The notes under the pieces: generated by a model
Told to the model about the DNA's origin: nothing
Seen by the model: only the letters and a program-made list of their open reading frames with translations
Database searches by the model: none
Shown: piece by piece, positions 35,286 through 47,170 of the stretch
Layout of the letters: every line of letters starts with the position of its first letter
Position numbering within the stretch: the first letter of the stretch is position 1
From: Liolophura sinensis
Lineage: Eukaryota > Mollusca > Polyplacophora > Chitonida > Chitonidae
Direction of reading: 5' to 3'
NCBI RefSeq assembly: GCF_032854445.1
Contig: NC_088303.1
Location: 20,341,501 to 20,405,500, forward strand
Length of the DNA: 64,000 bases
Made by a program: the position numbers and the translations under genes

Positions 35286-37984
35286 CACATTTCTACATCA
35301 TTGTGTGACTTTATTTAATGTTTCAAAATGGAATTGTCATAGAACAGACGGAAACAAGTTTATCAAAGGGTGAACTAGTATTCACCAGCCAGGTACAGCT
35401 ATAGTGTCCATTCTAATACTACTCAAAACGTTGGAGCTCCTCCATACCAACGTATAATGGAGCAATGTGTTCTATCGCGTACACTTGATTTGTCCATCTA
35501 CTGGCAGTTGAAACACCTGACAAGCTTGTGCAAGTACTCCTGGTGAAATGAACCTGAGATCTAGAATAATGTAAATGTATATGCTGGCAATAATCTCACC
35601 ATCCATGGTACAAATACTTCTCTACGGGTTGAGGGTATACTTGTATCCAGTAAGACTTCTCTCTCTGCTCGTTCTGCAGCTGTCTCAGTTAAAGGGAGTC
35701 ACTCTAAAGAGTTGCCGTGATAGAACTGGACATTACATTCACATTTATTATAGATTCTATAGGCCTATAACACCATACTGTGTCGAAAGGGAGTCATGGC
35801 TTTAAGATAACAGATACAGTTTAATTGTCTTTGTGTCAGTTATAATGAGAATTTATTTTCGCGGTATTAAGCGTACGTTTTCACTTTTTCTATCGTAGTA
35901 CCTGCATGAGGTAAACGATCGACTCCTGGCAGGGGACAAACGAACTTTCCTACCTGTGAAGCCGCTAAATCGAACTTCACCAACTCTACTTGAACGGCCC
36001 ACGTGAACCGTCGCAAGTAGGGGAATCTCAAAATTTTCTCCGAACTCCACATGACGCGTAACAGACGAAGATCCATACATACTATAGCCATTTCTACTAC
36101 CCACAGTTTACCACTCGTAATTCACAATTGTCTTTGTATGGCGAGAACAAACCATTGTATTGGACTATCAATCCGCGAACAGAATAGCAAAAAGACGCGC
36201 TATTTTAACTTTGAAAATGACATCTTTCAAATGTTGAATTGTTGCTCCGTCGAATGAGGAAATTGAAATTGAGCGAACAGCGACATTTAAATGTTAAATG
36301 GCGTGTTTCTTTACAAGAGGGATAGTTTCGATTCTGACATGGTAAATTATCCTTACTTGGAAAGCAATATACCTAAGGATCCTGCATATGGCGTGTAAGC
36401 CTTGTAGCATTTGTTACACCCTGTGTGTTCCTATCAACGTCAAAACTTTGTTACTACAAAAACTGGTGTGTCAAGGTTATTTCTTCAGACATCTTCACTC
36501 TAATTTTCTTAAGTTTTACAAAGAGTATAATTCTCTTTCAAGTAAATATGGACAGAGCCTGTTGAATCTCTGTCACTCTACTTTATGATTGTGACTAATT
36601 CTGCTTAACCCGGGGTAACAGGGGCCGTATATTCGGCACGGTGTGGAATTAGATCGCCACGTTGGATATATAAACAGTTGCAATCAAAGCGCAACGGAGA
36701 TACACATTTTATTATACACACTTCATTTATTAGCGTGGTACTCGATTTGAATACTGATTTCACTCATTTCGAGTAGAACATTCCTTGCGCATTTTCAACA
36801 CCATTGAAAACTGTTGACCGTTTCTCTTTACACGATTCCGTTTTTCGTTTGTAGTTTGATGTTAAACATCGTTTTGGGAATTGGCTTTGCGAGTATTGCC
36901 CTGGAACGTCCATTTTGGGTAACGGCTGGTATACGAATGTCTTTTTCGATGCATATATCCCTCTCTATTTATAACTTAAATCAAAAGAAGTTGACCAGGC
37001 GAGAACACGTCATTTCATTAGTAAAATGTCTTATTCCGGTAACATGATCAAGAATTCCACCAGCTAGTATTTTCACAAGTTTCGATGCGGACGAACGTTC
37101 ACTGGAAGGCGATATCTTAAGCCTAAAATGTCGCGACAACCTGATATTTTACGTAGCGTTTCCGTACCTGTTGGTGCCATTTCAACGAGAAATTTTAACT
37201 TAAATGTCGCTTTCTGTTCAGCAGAAAGTGTTGAACGAAGTGAGATGCACCCTTTCAGCTGCAAATTAGTGAAGCGTTTCTTTCCTGTTGAAGTAGGCAT
37301 ATACAGAATAGAGAGAACGATGGTTATAATGGTCTTCCATTCTAGGAGCACCGTTCGTCACAATATAACCTTTCGTCGGCAATTGTTTGCTCGACATATC
37401 GGTATCAGCTTAAATATTGACAGTGTTTGCTTCTGGTGAGGCCTAGAGGTGAGGCCAGGTCAGAGCATTATCAACAACATTTATTCATATTGCAGATATG
37501 GTTCGCCATGTCTCACTTTCTGTTTTACCTATACATTGGCGTTAATCAGAGTGATGAGGATGGAATTTGTTTCCTTAGGCGGAACTCGGAACTCTCACTG
37601 TGGCTTGAAAAATCACATTGTCTGACGTGGTAACATTTCTGTTACCTCGCGGGCAAATACTTCAGCCAATTTTGATTTAAACTCAGGGCCTTCCATGTAG
37701 GCCTATCCGACCAAAAGCGTAGATGAAAGTTCCAACCATTTCCGGCCATGAAGGCGCACGTGCAGTACCGGTAGTGTACGTCACCACTTCGCGTGATGTG
37801 ATTAGCGTATAAGTCTGATGTATGGAAGAAAGATTCTCTGACATATAAATTGCACACATTGAGGCTTATGACTGCTGACATAGGTTGAATTGTACTGGTG
37901 ATTCGTAAATGCCTGCATGAACAGCTTCCTTTGTTTTTAAATTCTACTTTATATGTTCTGGGAGCTGGGAATGCAAGGATTTAT
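35286..37984. other. Intergenic stretch, no gene supported
   Basis: It has several 60-100-codon frames (for example 37,128-37,439 plus) without domains or convincing splice pairs. Confidence 0.35.
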
Positions 37985-38222
37985 ATATACATTTATCTAT
38001 TTATTTATTTGATTAGTGTTTTACGCCGTACTCAAGAATATTTCACTTACACGACGGCGGCCAGCATTATGGTGGATGGAAACCGGGCAGAGCCCCGGGA
38101 AAACCCACCACCATCGGCAGGTTGTTGACAGACCTTCTAACGTACAGCCGGAGAGGAAGCCAGCATGAACTCACAGCGGCCGCATTCGTGAGAGACTCCT
38201 GGGTCTAACCAACTGAGTAGAT
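37985..38222 (-). mobile_element. SINE family 1 copy
   Basis: (TTTA)n, GATTAGTGTTTTACGCCG, ACGACGGCGGCCAGCATTAT, CGGCCGCATTCGTGAGAGAC and TCTAACCAACTGAG. The head is short but includes the A-box region. Confidence 0.75.
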
Positions 38223-38759
38223 ATACACGTACTAATATATACCAAACGTGTCTTCTGCTACTATACGATTTATATTTATTAAAATATGGTAACGTTTGCT
38301 GGACGATTTTTATCCGATTTGTGAAAAGTGAAAGTCAAAAGTTAAAGATATAGGCTAGAAATAGGTACAGGTAAATCAGAAAATGACACATGGCACCCCA
38401 TATGCAATCAGCATGGGAAGAGGTGATTCCATCATCTAATTTATATCGCCTACTCCGTGATGTTTATAACTACTTTTACTTTTGATTAAATCTTTCGTTT
38501 TATCCAATAACATTTACGCCTCGATAGTGAAAACATTAGCAATTTTATCCAACCAGGCGTGTCTCATTTCCGTAACTTGAGAACGCACCTGTTTCCTCTG
38601 ACGTCACTGTTTCACCTCTTCGACTTATGAGCACGGGGTACGTCTGATGCGACATTGTGTTTCCGGTTTCTCTAACATGGCGTATCCCATGGCCAAGCAA
38701 AAATTCTAGATTAAATGTTGATTTACAAATATATTTACACTCCAATATTTATTGTTTAC

Positions 38760-38930
38760 GTGGCCTTATGTGCAGGTGGGTAGTTCCTCTGGGCCACTCC
38801 GATTTCTCCTCACTCCCACATTCCCTTAATACTGACTACCGCCATGTTAACAACAAATTTCTGAGTACTTGGTATGGCGTTAAACAACAATCAGATAAAT
38901 AAAAATAAATAAATAAATGAATAAATATAA
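38760..38930 (+). mobile_element. SINE-related tail
   Basis: GGGCCACTCCGATTTCTCCTC, CCGCCATGTTAACAACAAAT, TGGCGTTAAACAACAATCAG and (AATA)n resemble a diverged family 1 3' end. Confidence 0.5.
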
Positions 38931-39244
38931 CCTATTATGGCCAAATGTCTGTATAGACTCGATATGCTCAGGTCCCATACCAGATTGTCACCATGGAAGT
39001 TGGTAACAGTGCTTCAAATTTCTTTTCACCAAATGGAAGTATGATAACAAAGACTACCGGACAGTTTCTTGAGCGATATCGATCTGGACCCATTTGAACA
39101 CAGCCTAATCGCGTCGCAAAACATTTGCTTTCACTACGTACAAAAGAGTTATCTCCCTTAGATAACTAAACCTTGTTTTTGCTGCAGACACAAGCAAGTA
39201 TATAGAGCACATTTTACAGAATGTAAGCGCATATTCTTAATAAG

Positions 39245-39535
39245 CAGTCCGAAATTGTCAGGTCAGTGTCGGCATCAAATTCACCAGACATCCCGAAATG
39301 AGCGAGCGACCAGCCATTGGAAACTGTTAGGTCAGTGTCGGCATCAAACTTTACCAGACCTCCCGAAATGAGCGAGCGACCAGCCATTCGACATTGTCCG
39401 GTCAGTGTCCGTATCAAACTTTACCAGACCTCCCGAATTGAGCGAGCGACCAGCCATTGGAAATTGTCAGGTCAGTGTCGGCATCAAACTTTACTAGGCC
39501 TCCCGAACTGAGCAAGAGAGCAGCCATTGGAAATT
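39245..39535. repeat. 70-bp tandem repeat, four copies
   Basis: GGTCAGTGTCGGCATCAAAC, CAGACCTCCCGAAATGAGCG and AGCGACCAGCCATTGGAAA recur at 70-bp steps. Confidence 0.85.
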
Positions 39536-39929
39536 GTCATACATCTGCACAATTAACTTCTATAGAGAGGGGCTGTCCTTCTCGTGGATATATATAGCTC
39601 AGATGCTTTACTCCTTCCAAAAATTGTCTTATAAAGGAAGTAATCTTCAAATTGAGCTAAAACAGTAAGCGTGGAGATATTGATAAATTACAGAAAACAA
39701 CAATAAATCAAATTTTACACATGTGCGGTCAGCCCATTCGTAGTGCTGTGATATATGGCTGTGAAACATAATGTTCTGAGATTTTGACCTTTGGCGGAAA
39801 ATGGGCCACTAATTCTTAGAAACACAGAAAGACCTTATCGTTATGCATAAATATAAAAGAAAAACATTCTCAGGTCATTTACACTCTTCGTATTTTGCCA
39901 GTCTTCTCTGTTACGTATGTAGAGGAAAC

Positions 39930-40035
39930 CTTCTGTTCTCATCTTAATGCTGGCCGACACATACGTGAAATAGTCCTGAGTAGGTCGTAAAACACCGATT
40001 AAATAAATAAACAACTAACTAAACAAATAAATATA
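39930..40035 (+). mobile_element. SINE family 1 tail fragment
   Basis: TTAATGCTGGCCGACACATA, CGTGAAATAGTCCTGAGTAG and CGTAAAACACCGATTAAATA. Confidence 0.55.
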
Positions 40036-40364
40036 AAACTTATGTGCGGTTGTGAATATGTGAACGCAGTCCAAAAACGTACACAGCTTAAATTCTCCAT
40101 TAGGACTGGACATATCTGACACAGTTCTTCAGGAGGTCAGATGTCTGGTAAATAATGAAGAAGATACTTTGAAATTGTTTACACAACGAATCATGCGTGA
40201 GTAATTTTTCATATGTTTAATACTCTTTTCTCCGTCCTCATTGATTTTGCAGTGTCCTGGGTTATGCATCTTTAGATTTATTTCATTTTCTCGTAAATGT
40301 ATGTATATAGTAATGTTTGATTTCCGTGCTTAAGCATGGTTTAACCAACGTGTGTGGCAGTTGC

Positions 40365-41068
40365 TATCTCTTGACACTCAGCACCGAGAGGTTAGAGCAA
40401 GGAAATATCACCGGTTGGCCCGGTATCAGTACAATGCATCTTCATTTAATCAAGCCAGCGATGTCCGACACCATCTACCTTGATTTACTGAGCCACATTA
40501 ACTCTTCAAAACCCTGAACTTTACTTCATAAATATGCGTGACGCATGGTCCAATCAGATTTAACCTCAGTTACTGACAGTAACTCACTGGTAGGAGTTCA
40601 AAACAACATTCTGTAAGAAGGATCGGTCACATCGATCACCGTTCATAGCACTGCTTATTGGTGTTGTATAATATTATGTTAAGGAATAAATCGGATCTGA
40701 ACGTGCATGCATTTGCTCCAAAACAAGGAAATACACACTTATGAGTGTCCATCATTTAAGATCAGTGAATGGCTGAAAATCCTCGGAAGTACGCGGGTCG
40801 CAATGTCATTGGCTGTCCATAGAGTAGGGTTCTGAAAACTTTCATTTGTATAGTAAAGCAGAGGTGATTACGAAGCTTATAGCAAGTATCAACCTTGCTC
40901 ACAGGAAGATGGTATAATGTAGCTGGGTGGGGTGTCACGTCTGGTGTCTTTGGCATGATACTCCCATGGACTCACTCTGCCACAGGTAGACACAGCATAT
41001 AAACACACCGAATGACTCGCCGTCGTCATGTGAGTAGAAAAAAATGTTATGCACGAGGTAAAACTACA
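40365..41068 (+). mobile_element. SINE family 3 copy split by a 472-bp insertion
   Basis: The 5' part (40,365-40,438) has ACTCAGCACCGAGAGGTTAG and GGTTGGCCCGGTATCAGTAC. The 3' part (40,911-41,068) resumes with GGTATAATGTAGCTGGGTGG, GTCACGTCTGGTGTCTTTGG and the shared tail GTCGTCATGTGAGTAGAAAA. The two halves join at AGTACAATGCA/GGTATAATGTA, which looks like a duplicated target. The inserted 40,439-40,910 has no coding capacity and no recognised repeat. Confidence 0.5.
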
Positions 41069-41467
41069 AGCATACAAGCATTCAGTTGGGGTGTTCTTTC
41101 GAAAGGTCAAATGTAAACAAAATTCCAGAACGTTAATTTCAAGAAGTTGCTGCTTTTATATTTTTTAAAGCCAGTCAGAGAAGCGTAGTTAACGAAGTTC
41201 ATTCGTGGGAGAAAACTGTCTATGAAACGTACACCCTATCATACTAAAGCAGAGCGTGGTATTTATGAACTGGTGTTTTGTCCTGTTTGGAGACAAGCCT
41301 TGTCTTTTTGGATATACTTGAGGTATAAGTATCGACAGATCTGGCTGAGAACTTTGGAAACCCCAGGATTGCATGGAATTAAAGATTTTGCCGTTGAGTG
41401 TACCTGCTGTGTAGTGCCCAGTGGAACTACGAATATTTGGCCACTGATGTATCCTGACATTGGATAT

Positions 41468-41595
41468 CTGTTTATTTATTCATTTGTTTGATTAGTGTTT
41501 TACGCCGCTCTCAAGAATATTCACCTATACGACGGCGGCCAGGATTATGGTGGGAGGAAACCCGGGGAAATACCCATGTCCACCCGCACGTTACT
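41468..41595 (-). mobile_element. SINE family 1 fragment
   Basis: GATTAGTGTTTTACGCCGCT, CTATACGACGGCGGCCAGG and GGTGGGAGGAAACCCGGGG. Confidence 0.7.
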
Positions 41596-41914
41596 GGAAC
41601 ACTCGGCTTGGAGGCCCACCTTTGGATATCTGAGTGGTGGTCCAAAGCACATTGACCCTGTGTGTATAATATATTCAAGGGAAATAACAGTACCTGAAGC
41701 ATACTCAGAAGGACTCAAAATAACTTTTTCATGTAGCATAACAGTCAAGGTGACTCGATGTCTAGATCACGCTAGAATGTTCATATAAAGTGTTGAGGTA
41801 AAACAGAGTAACCAAAGTATAATTATAATTTATTGTCAGTTGCATTGTTGTATTCTTTTTTGTACGTACTTTACATGTACTTAGTCTTTGTACATATGCT
41901 GATTTATCTCAACA

Positions 41915-42080
41915 CTCCTCTCCGGCCATAAATGGGAGGGTCTTCAAGTAACGTGCTGATGTTCGTGGGTTTCCTCCCGGCTCTGCCCGGTTTTCTCCCA
42001 CCATAATGCTGACCGCCGTCGTAGAAGTGAAATATTATTGAATAGGGTGTAAAACACCAATCAAATAAATAAATAAATAT
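41915..42080 (+). mobile_element. SINE family 1, 3' half
   Basis: CTCTCCGGCCATAAATGGG, GTGGGTTTCCTCCCGGCTC, CCATAATGCTGACCGCCGTC, GTGTAAAACACCAATCAAAT and (AATA)n. Confidence 0.75.
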
Positions 42081-42516
42081 ATCGTATTATTTAAAAGGGA
42101 TGGTCTGGTAGTGGTTTAATTTTGGCTTGACCATTTATTGAAATCAACCTTTTTGAATAATTGATCGAAATCCTATATTCAGTGCACACTGAGGAACTTA
42201 GCCCACCGCCTCCTTATTTCCGAAGACACAAAGGGGCATTAGAGGGAATTACTCACCATGGTAATCAGACTCGGGCCTATAAACATCAATATGCCAAATA
42301 AGTGTTGGGTCGAGCTTTTTGATTTACGAGCATGCACTCTTTACAGAAACAGTAACCTTTCAGGCAGGCAATGTACCCCTGCATTAGCCAAGTGACTTAA
42401 AAACATATAGCCAATTGTTCCCAATGGTAAGAATTTCAAGGAAAGCAGTACCGACGCTGTATTATATTTCATGTAAGATTTGTGACGTCGTTTTTCAGTG
42501 AAGGTCATATGACACA

Positions 42517-42957
42517 GTGGTTATGCAAGCCCCAGCTTGCTTGGCACTATTCATGACCATTAAATTAAATACAGTTATGTGGAGAAACGTGCAAGTAAAT
42601 GATGTCAAAGAACGTTCCATGTTTTTCTTCTTTTTCCGCCTACATTATTTATGTAAACGGCACCGTGCTCACGTTTCAGCATGGGTCTCTTACGGGTTCA
42701 CTTTTGTCCGTTTTACAGTGCTTCTTCAGTTTGCTTCCATGGGCGTCTGTTTTTGTGGGGTGGATAGAGCGAAGGCCTCGGGTGATTCCGCACGCCGCCA
42801 GTCCCTCCGGGCTCTGTCGTACCACAATCGGAAGGTTCCGGAGGTTCCCGACAGGCCTCGTCTCGTCAAACGTGGTGCTCCGAGGCACGCTTCGGGCAGC
42901 ACGCTGTGCTCCATCTCCAACTCTCCCAGGCAGCTTTGTTCTCTCATTTCAGCCTAA
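42517..42957 (+). other. GC-rich open interval, coding status unclear
   Basis: Frame 42,517-42,957 is 146 codons and ends in a basic stretch (NRKVPEVPDRPRLVKRGAP). The region 42,730-42,950 is GC-rich compared with its surroundings and is open in two plus frames and one minus frame, so the frame cannot be chosen by eye. It may be an exon or a retrocopy fragment of a cellular gene; I do not recognise it. Confidence 0.2.
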
Positions 42958-43800
42958 AAGATTTATTTTCACAATGAATACATAGACAATAATAGCATGG
43001 ACGTCAGCAATGGTCAGATTAATTACACAGTCCGCACAAGATATAGTTCTTTTTTTACGCCTTGGGTGTAGGAGCTGAATTTCTTGGTACATACCTGTCA
43101 GTTTTTGCTTGAAACAAGTATCTAAGCTACATGGAGGATTGCGTGGAAGAAACAGCACTGTTCGTTCCGTGATTGTATCTCTAATCTACATATTTACAAA
43201 TGTGTTTGCATATGACCACTTAATATTTAATAATTTGACTCATTTTATAATATTCCGAATCTGCCAGTTGATAATCATTGCGTTAGATCACATCAGCATG
43301 TGTATAAGTCGAAAAGCTGGCTGAAATGTTCATATACAACTAAAATGAACGAATGTATGATAAAACAAACTTAGGTACTGTAACAGAGCTGTAACAGTTT
43401 GGGTCACATTTCATACAACCGGGACTTATCAGTCCAACTCATGTCAGTTCGTGCGATGTTTCAGAACTACAGGTTTGAGATGTTGGAATATATAATTTAG
43501 AAAAAAGTACAACAGAGGATGCAAAAGTTGTACTTTTTTCAGTCATTTGGTCGTGGTGGAAATATTATGTATACTTAAACATTATTCATACCTCCATGCA
43601 TGCTTGGATAAGCCATTTTATGCTTTCATGGACGAATCAAATGGAAAACATCACCATTCGAATATGAAAGGATAGATCGGTTTCTTATATCATTCAAAAC
43701 GAATACTGTTAACAATGTTGTATGGTCGCCAACATATTCATGTAACGTATTCAGTGAAGTCGATTCAGTGTTGAATTTTCAATCTTATTTTCCTTTATAG

Positions 43801-44157
43801 GAGTGAGTGAGTGCTTGGGATTTAACGTCGTGCTCAACAATTTTTCAGTCATATGACTACGAAGGAATCCTTAAGGTGTATGTAATGTAGCTCCTTGTTG
43901 CAGGACGGATTTCCGCCGCCCTTTTATCTCGTTGCTTCACTGAGACGACTTACCGAAGGAAAGTAAGCTGCCCCGCCTGAGCCATTATACTGATACGGGT
44001 CAACCAGTCGTTGCACTATCCCCTTCATGCTGAACGACCGGCGAGGAAGTTACAACTTCCTCTTTTAAAGTCTTAGGGTTGACTCGACCCAGGATTAATC
44101 CTGGATCTAACCCTCCCGGAGCGAACGCTCTGCCAACTGTGCTATCCGGGCCGGTCC
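43801..44157 (-). mobile_element. SINE family 2, full-length
   Basis: The plus strand starts GAGTGAGTGAGTGCTTGGG (tail) and ends CCAACTGTGCTATCCGGGCC (tRNA head). It matches the 21,825-22,185 copy throughout. Confidence 0.75.
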
Positions 44158-44264
44158 TTTATAGAAAGACTAAATCATGTGTCTATCAGACGAAATTTTC
44201 GGGCACTTAATTTATATAATAGACAATAATTCTTTTTTTTATTATATTGAAATGTCATTATTCT

Positions 44265-44735
44265 TAAAGGAAAAGACCTCTAAAAATCGATGTAGGTATC
44301 ACTAAATATAAAAAGTATGCATAAATATACTTTCACAGATTTTTTTTTTATATTTTGTAAAGAGAGTTAAAGGCGTTCAAACATTTGAATTCTAAGGTGG
44401 AATTTATGGACCATACTATCAGAGTTTAAGAGCTCTGACGTCACGACACTGAGCGTTGGAATAACCCTTTTTACCTATGAATCAAAGATTACTGATAAAA
44501 GATTCACCAAAATTCCCTCCTTCTGGTGGAAAAGGAAAAAAGGTGATGTGACGTCAGAGTTCCTAGATACCATCAGGATGGCTCATAAAGCCCACCATAG
44601 TATTCAAATATTTGTATGCCTCTGAACACTCCTAAAAAAATGGAAAAAATAAATGAAAGTATTTTTCGCATAATTTTCAGTTGTCTGTATGATGAACCTT
44701 ACTTCAAATTTTAGCTTTATTTTGCCTTAAGAGGT
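44265..44735. mobile_element. Foldback/MITE-like element
   Basis: The left arm and the reverse complement of the right arm share GACCTCT near the ends, an AT-rich block with ATACTTTCA, CAAACATTTGAATTCTAAGG against CAAATATTTGAATACTATGG, TTTATGGACCATACTATCAG against TTTATGAGCCATCCTGATGG, and CTCTGACGTCAC. The spacer is about 100 bp. No coding capacity. Confidence 0.6.
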
Positions 44736-45024
44736 CTATAAGGTTCTATAGGGGAAAATGATTATATATTGAAAAAGATGATAATATAAACTGCCTGGGA
44801 TTACAACGGTTTCTTGTAACTTCAATCCACAACCTTATGTTCTTGCTTAACGATTAGTGCTGTTCTTATTCCTGTCCGGCAGGTATAACACAAGACATTG
44901 CGGAGTTCAATAATTGTTTAAATAGTTATGTGCCGATTTAAAGCGACATGTTTTTTTTTTCTAAAATACTAAATTTCTGAAGCCTTTACTTGATTATAAT
45001 AGTTTTACAGTTATCCTTGTTGCA

Positions 45025-45930
45025 ATTATTCTACAGTCCAGTAGTATGAGGACGGTACCGTCTGCAGTTCAGTAGTACGCAGACGTTACAGTCTAGAGTC
45101 CAGTAGTATGAGGAGGGTACAGTTTACAGTTCAGTAGTACGAAGACGTTACAGTTTACAATCCAATAGTACGAAGACGTTACAGTCTACGGTCAAGTAGA
45201 ATGAGGACGTTACAGTTTACCGTCTCGTAGTTTTAGAATGTAGACTCGAGTCCGAGAGTATGACGACGACAGCGGCTACAATTCCGTAGTATGAGGAGGT
45301 CACATGCTGTACCCCTTTAATATAAGTCACTATGTTACAACTTTTTTGGAGCATTTTCGTGCATAAGCCCACTTTTTGAAGACTAGCAAATGATGGGAGT
45401 TGTTTTCTAAGACGTTCCATGATATTATTTTAGCAATTTAAGGGTATATCATAATAGGAATTAGAATATTAGATGAGATTTCTGAAAACTGCATCCTCGC
45501 ACCCTGGTGGTATGAGGATGTGGCAGTAAACATACTTGTAGTATGAGGACGTCACAGCTTACGTACAGTCTCGTGATATGAAAACGTCACACAGTACAGT
45601 CCTGTATTATGAGGACGCCATAGGCTACGCACAACCTCGTAGTATGAGGACGTCAAGGCTTATGGTATGATGACGTGACAGCCTATTTCCAGTTCCGTAG
45701 TATAAGGACGTCACAGCCTACGTACAACTCCGTAGTATGAGGGCGTTACAGCATGCAGCCCCCTGGTTTGAGGATCTTCACAGCCTAGGTACAGCTTCGT
45801 AATATGACGTCAAAAGCAACAGCGCTATTATGAGGACGTCAAGACCTACACCCCTATAGTATGAGGATCCCTGTTATGAGCATGTCAAATCTACATCTCT
45901 GTGGTATATGTCGTGACAGTGTAGGCCCTA
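45025..45930. repeat. Degenerate tandem repeat, about 30-34 bp
   Basis: Many loose copies of GTAGTATGAGGACGTTACAG, CTACAGTCCA. The part before 45,300 is tighter; copies after 45,480 are older. A 45,310-45,480 stretch is not repetitive. Confidence 0.75.
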
Positions 45931-46084
45931 AAGAGTCGATGGTGCCGAGAAAAGGGTATCACATCTTGCTGTCTTAGATACCAACACCAATGTTGTTTTC
46001 TGCCCTTAACTCGCACTAAGTCCCATAATGTCAAAATAACTATTGTATACTTGACTTCGTTATTTCTGTGACAACTAACTGTGT

Positions 46085-46455
46085 ATAACTGTGGTATCTG
46101 TAGCAACAACGGTAATATCTATAACAATAACGGCGGTATCTATAACAATAACGGTAGTATTTATAACAATAACGGTAGTATCCATAACAATAACTGTGGT
46201 ATCTATAACAACAACGGTGGTATGTATAACAATAACGGCGGTATCTACAATAACGGTGGTATATATAGCAATAAAGGTGGTATCTATAACTACAACGGTG
46301 GTATAACAATAACGATGGTATCTACAACAATAACGGTGGTATCTATAACAACAACGGTGGTATCTATAACAATAATTGTTGTATCTATAACGATAACGGT
46401 GGTATATATAACAATAACGGTTGTATCTATAACAATAATGGTGGTATATCGTTTC
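46085..46455. repeat. 21-bp minisatellite, about 17 copies
   Basis: TATAACAATAACGGTGGTATC repeated with small changes, partly organised by a 3-bp-compatible period so that open frames arise on both strands (poly Asn/Gly and Thr/Val types). Confidence 0.9.
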
Positions 46456-47040
46456 GAATGACTATAATATACATGTGAGAATACCTGTGGCAATTTAATT
46501 GTGATATACCAGTCCGAAAAGTTGTGTCAAACCAGTCCAAATAACTGTGGTATTATACACCTGCACATGATTCAAATACCTGTGAGACGGAATGCAGTAT
46601 ATCTGTTAAATCGAATATATGATATCTGTGAACGTGAATATAGTAAGTGTGGTATGCCTGGTGTGGCATTAACGGTTGTATACAAGGCAGAGTAACTGTG
46701 GCACTGACAATGATATTGATATTAACAGTGATATACCCTTGGCTACGACCGTGATATACCTAGCAGAATATTGTGTATACTGATAATATCCGTAATATAC
46801 CCGCTGTACATGTGGAATTAAAAGGGGGTATATTTGTTGTAGACCTATATGAGAAGATAGCTGTCGTATACCTGGGTTGTATAGGTGGTAGACTTGTGGA
46901 ATATACCTGTGGCGACGAATGTGTTGTGCATTTACCTTTGAGAAGAAATGTGGCATACCTGTGGCATACCTGTGACAATACCTCGGGTATATCTGTCACA
47001 ATAAACGTATATACATTATGACAATAAATGTGTATCAGAC
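46456..47040. repeat. Very diverged tandem tract
   Basis: Scattered GTGGTATACCTGTGACAAT-like blocks suggest an older continuation of the neighbouring array. Confidence 0.4.
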
Positions 47041-47054
47041 TACATACCCCTATC

Positions 47055-47170
47055 ATTTATTTATTTATTTGTTTTTTTGCGCCGCACTCAAAACTATTTC
47101 ATGTATACGATAGTGGGAGGAAACCGGACATAGCCCCGGAGAAAACATGACCATACCGTGTAGTACTCGC
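47055..47170 (-). mobile_element. SINE family 1 fragment
   Basis: (TTTA)n, GCGCCGCACTCAAAACTATT, TAGTGGGAGGAAACCGG and ACATAGCCCCGG. Confidence 0.65.

Noticed and set aside
46081-46461. Asn/Gly-rich frame resembling a low-complexity protein
   Set aside because: Product of the 21-bp minisatellite, with equal frames on the other strand.
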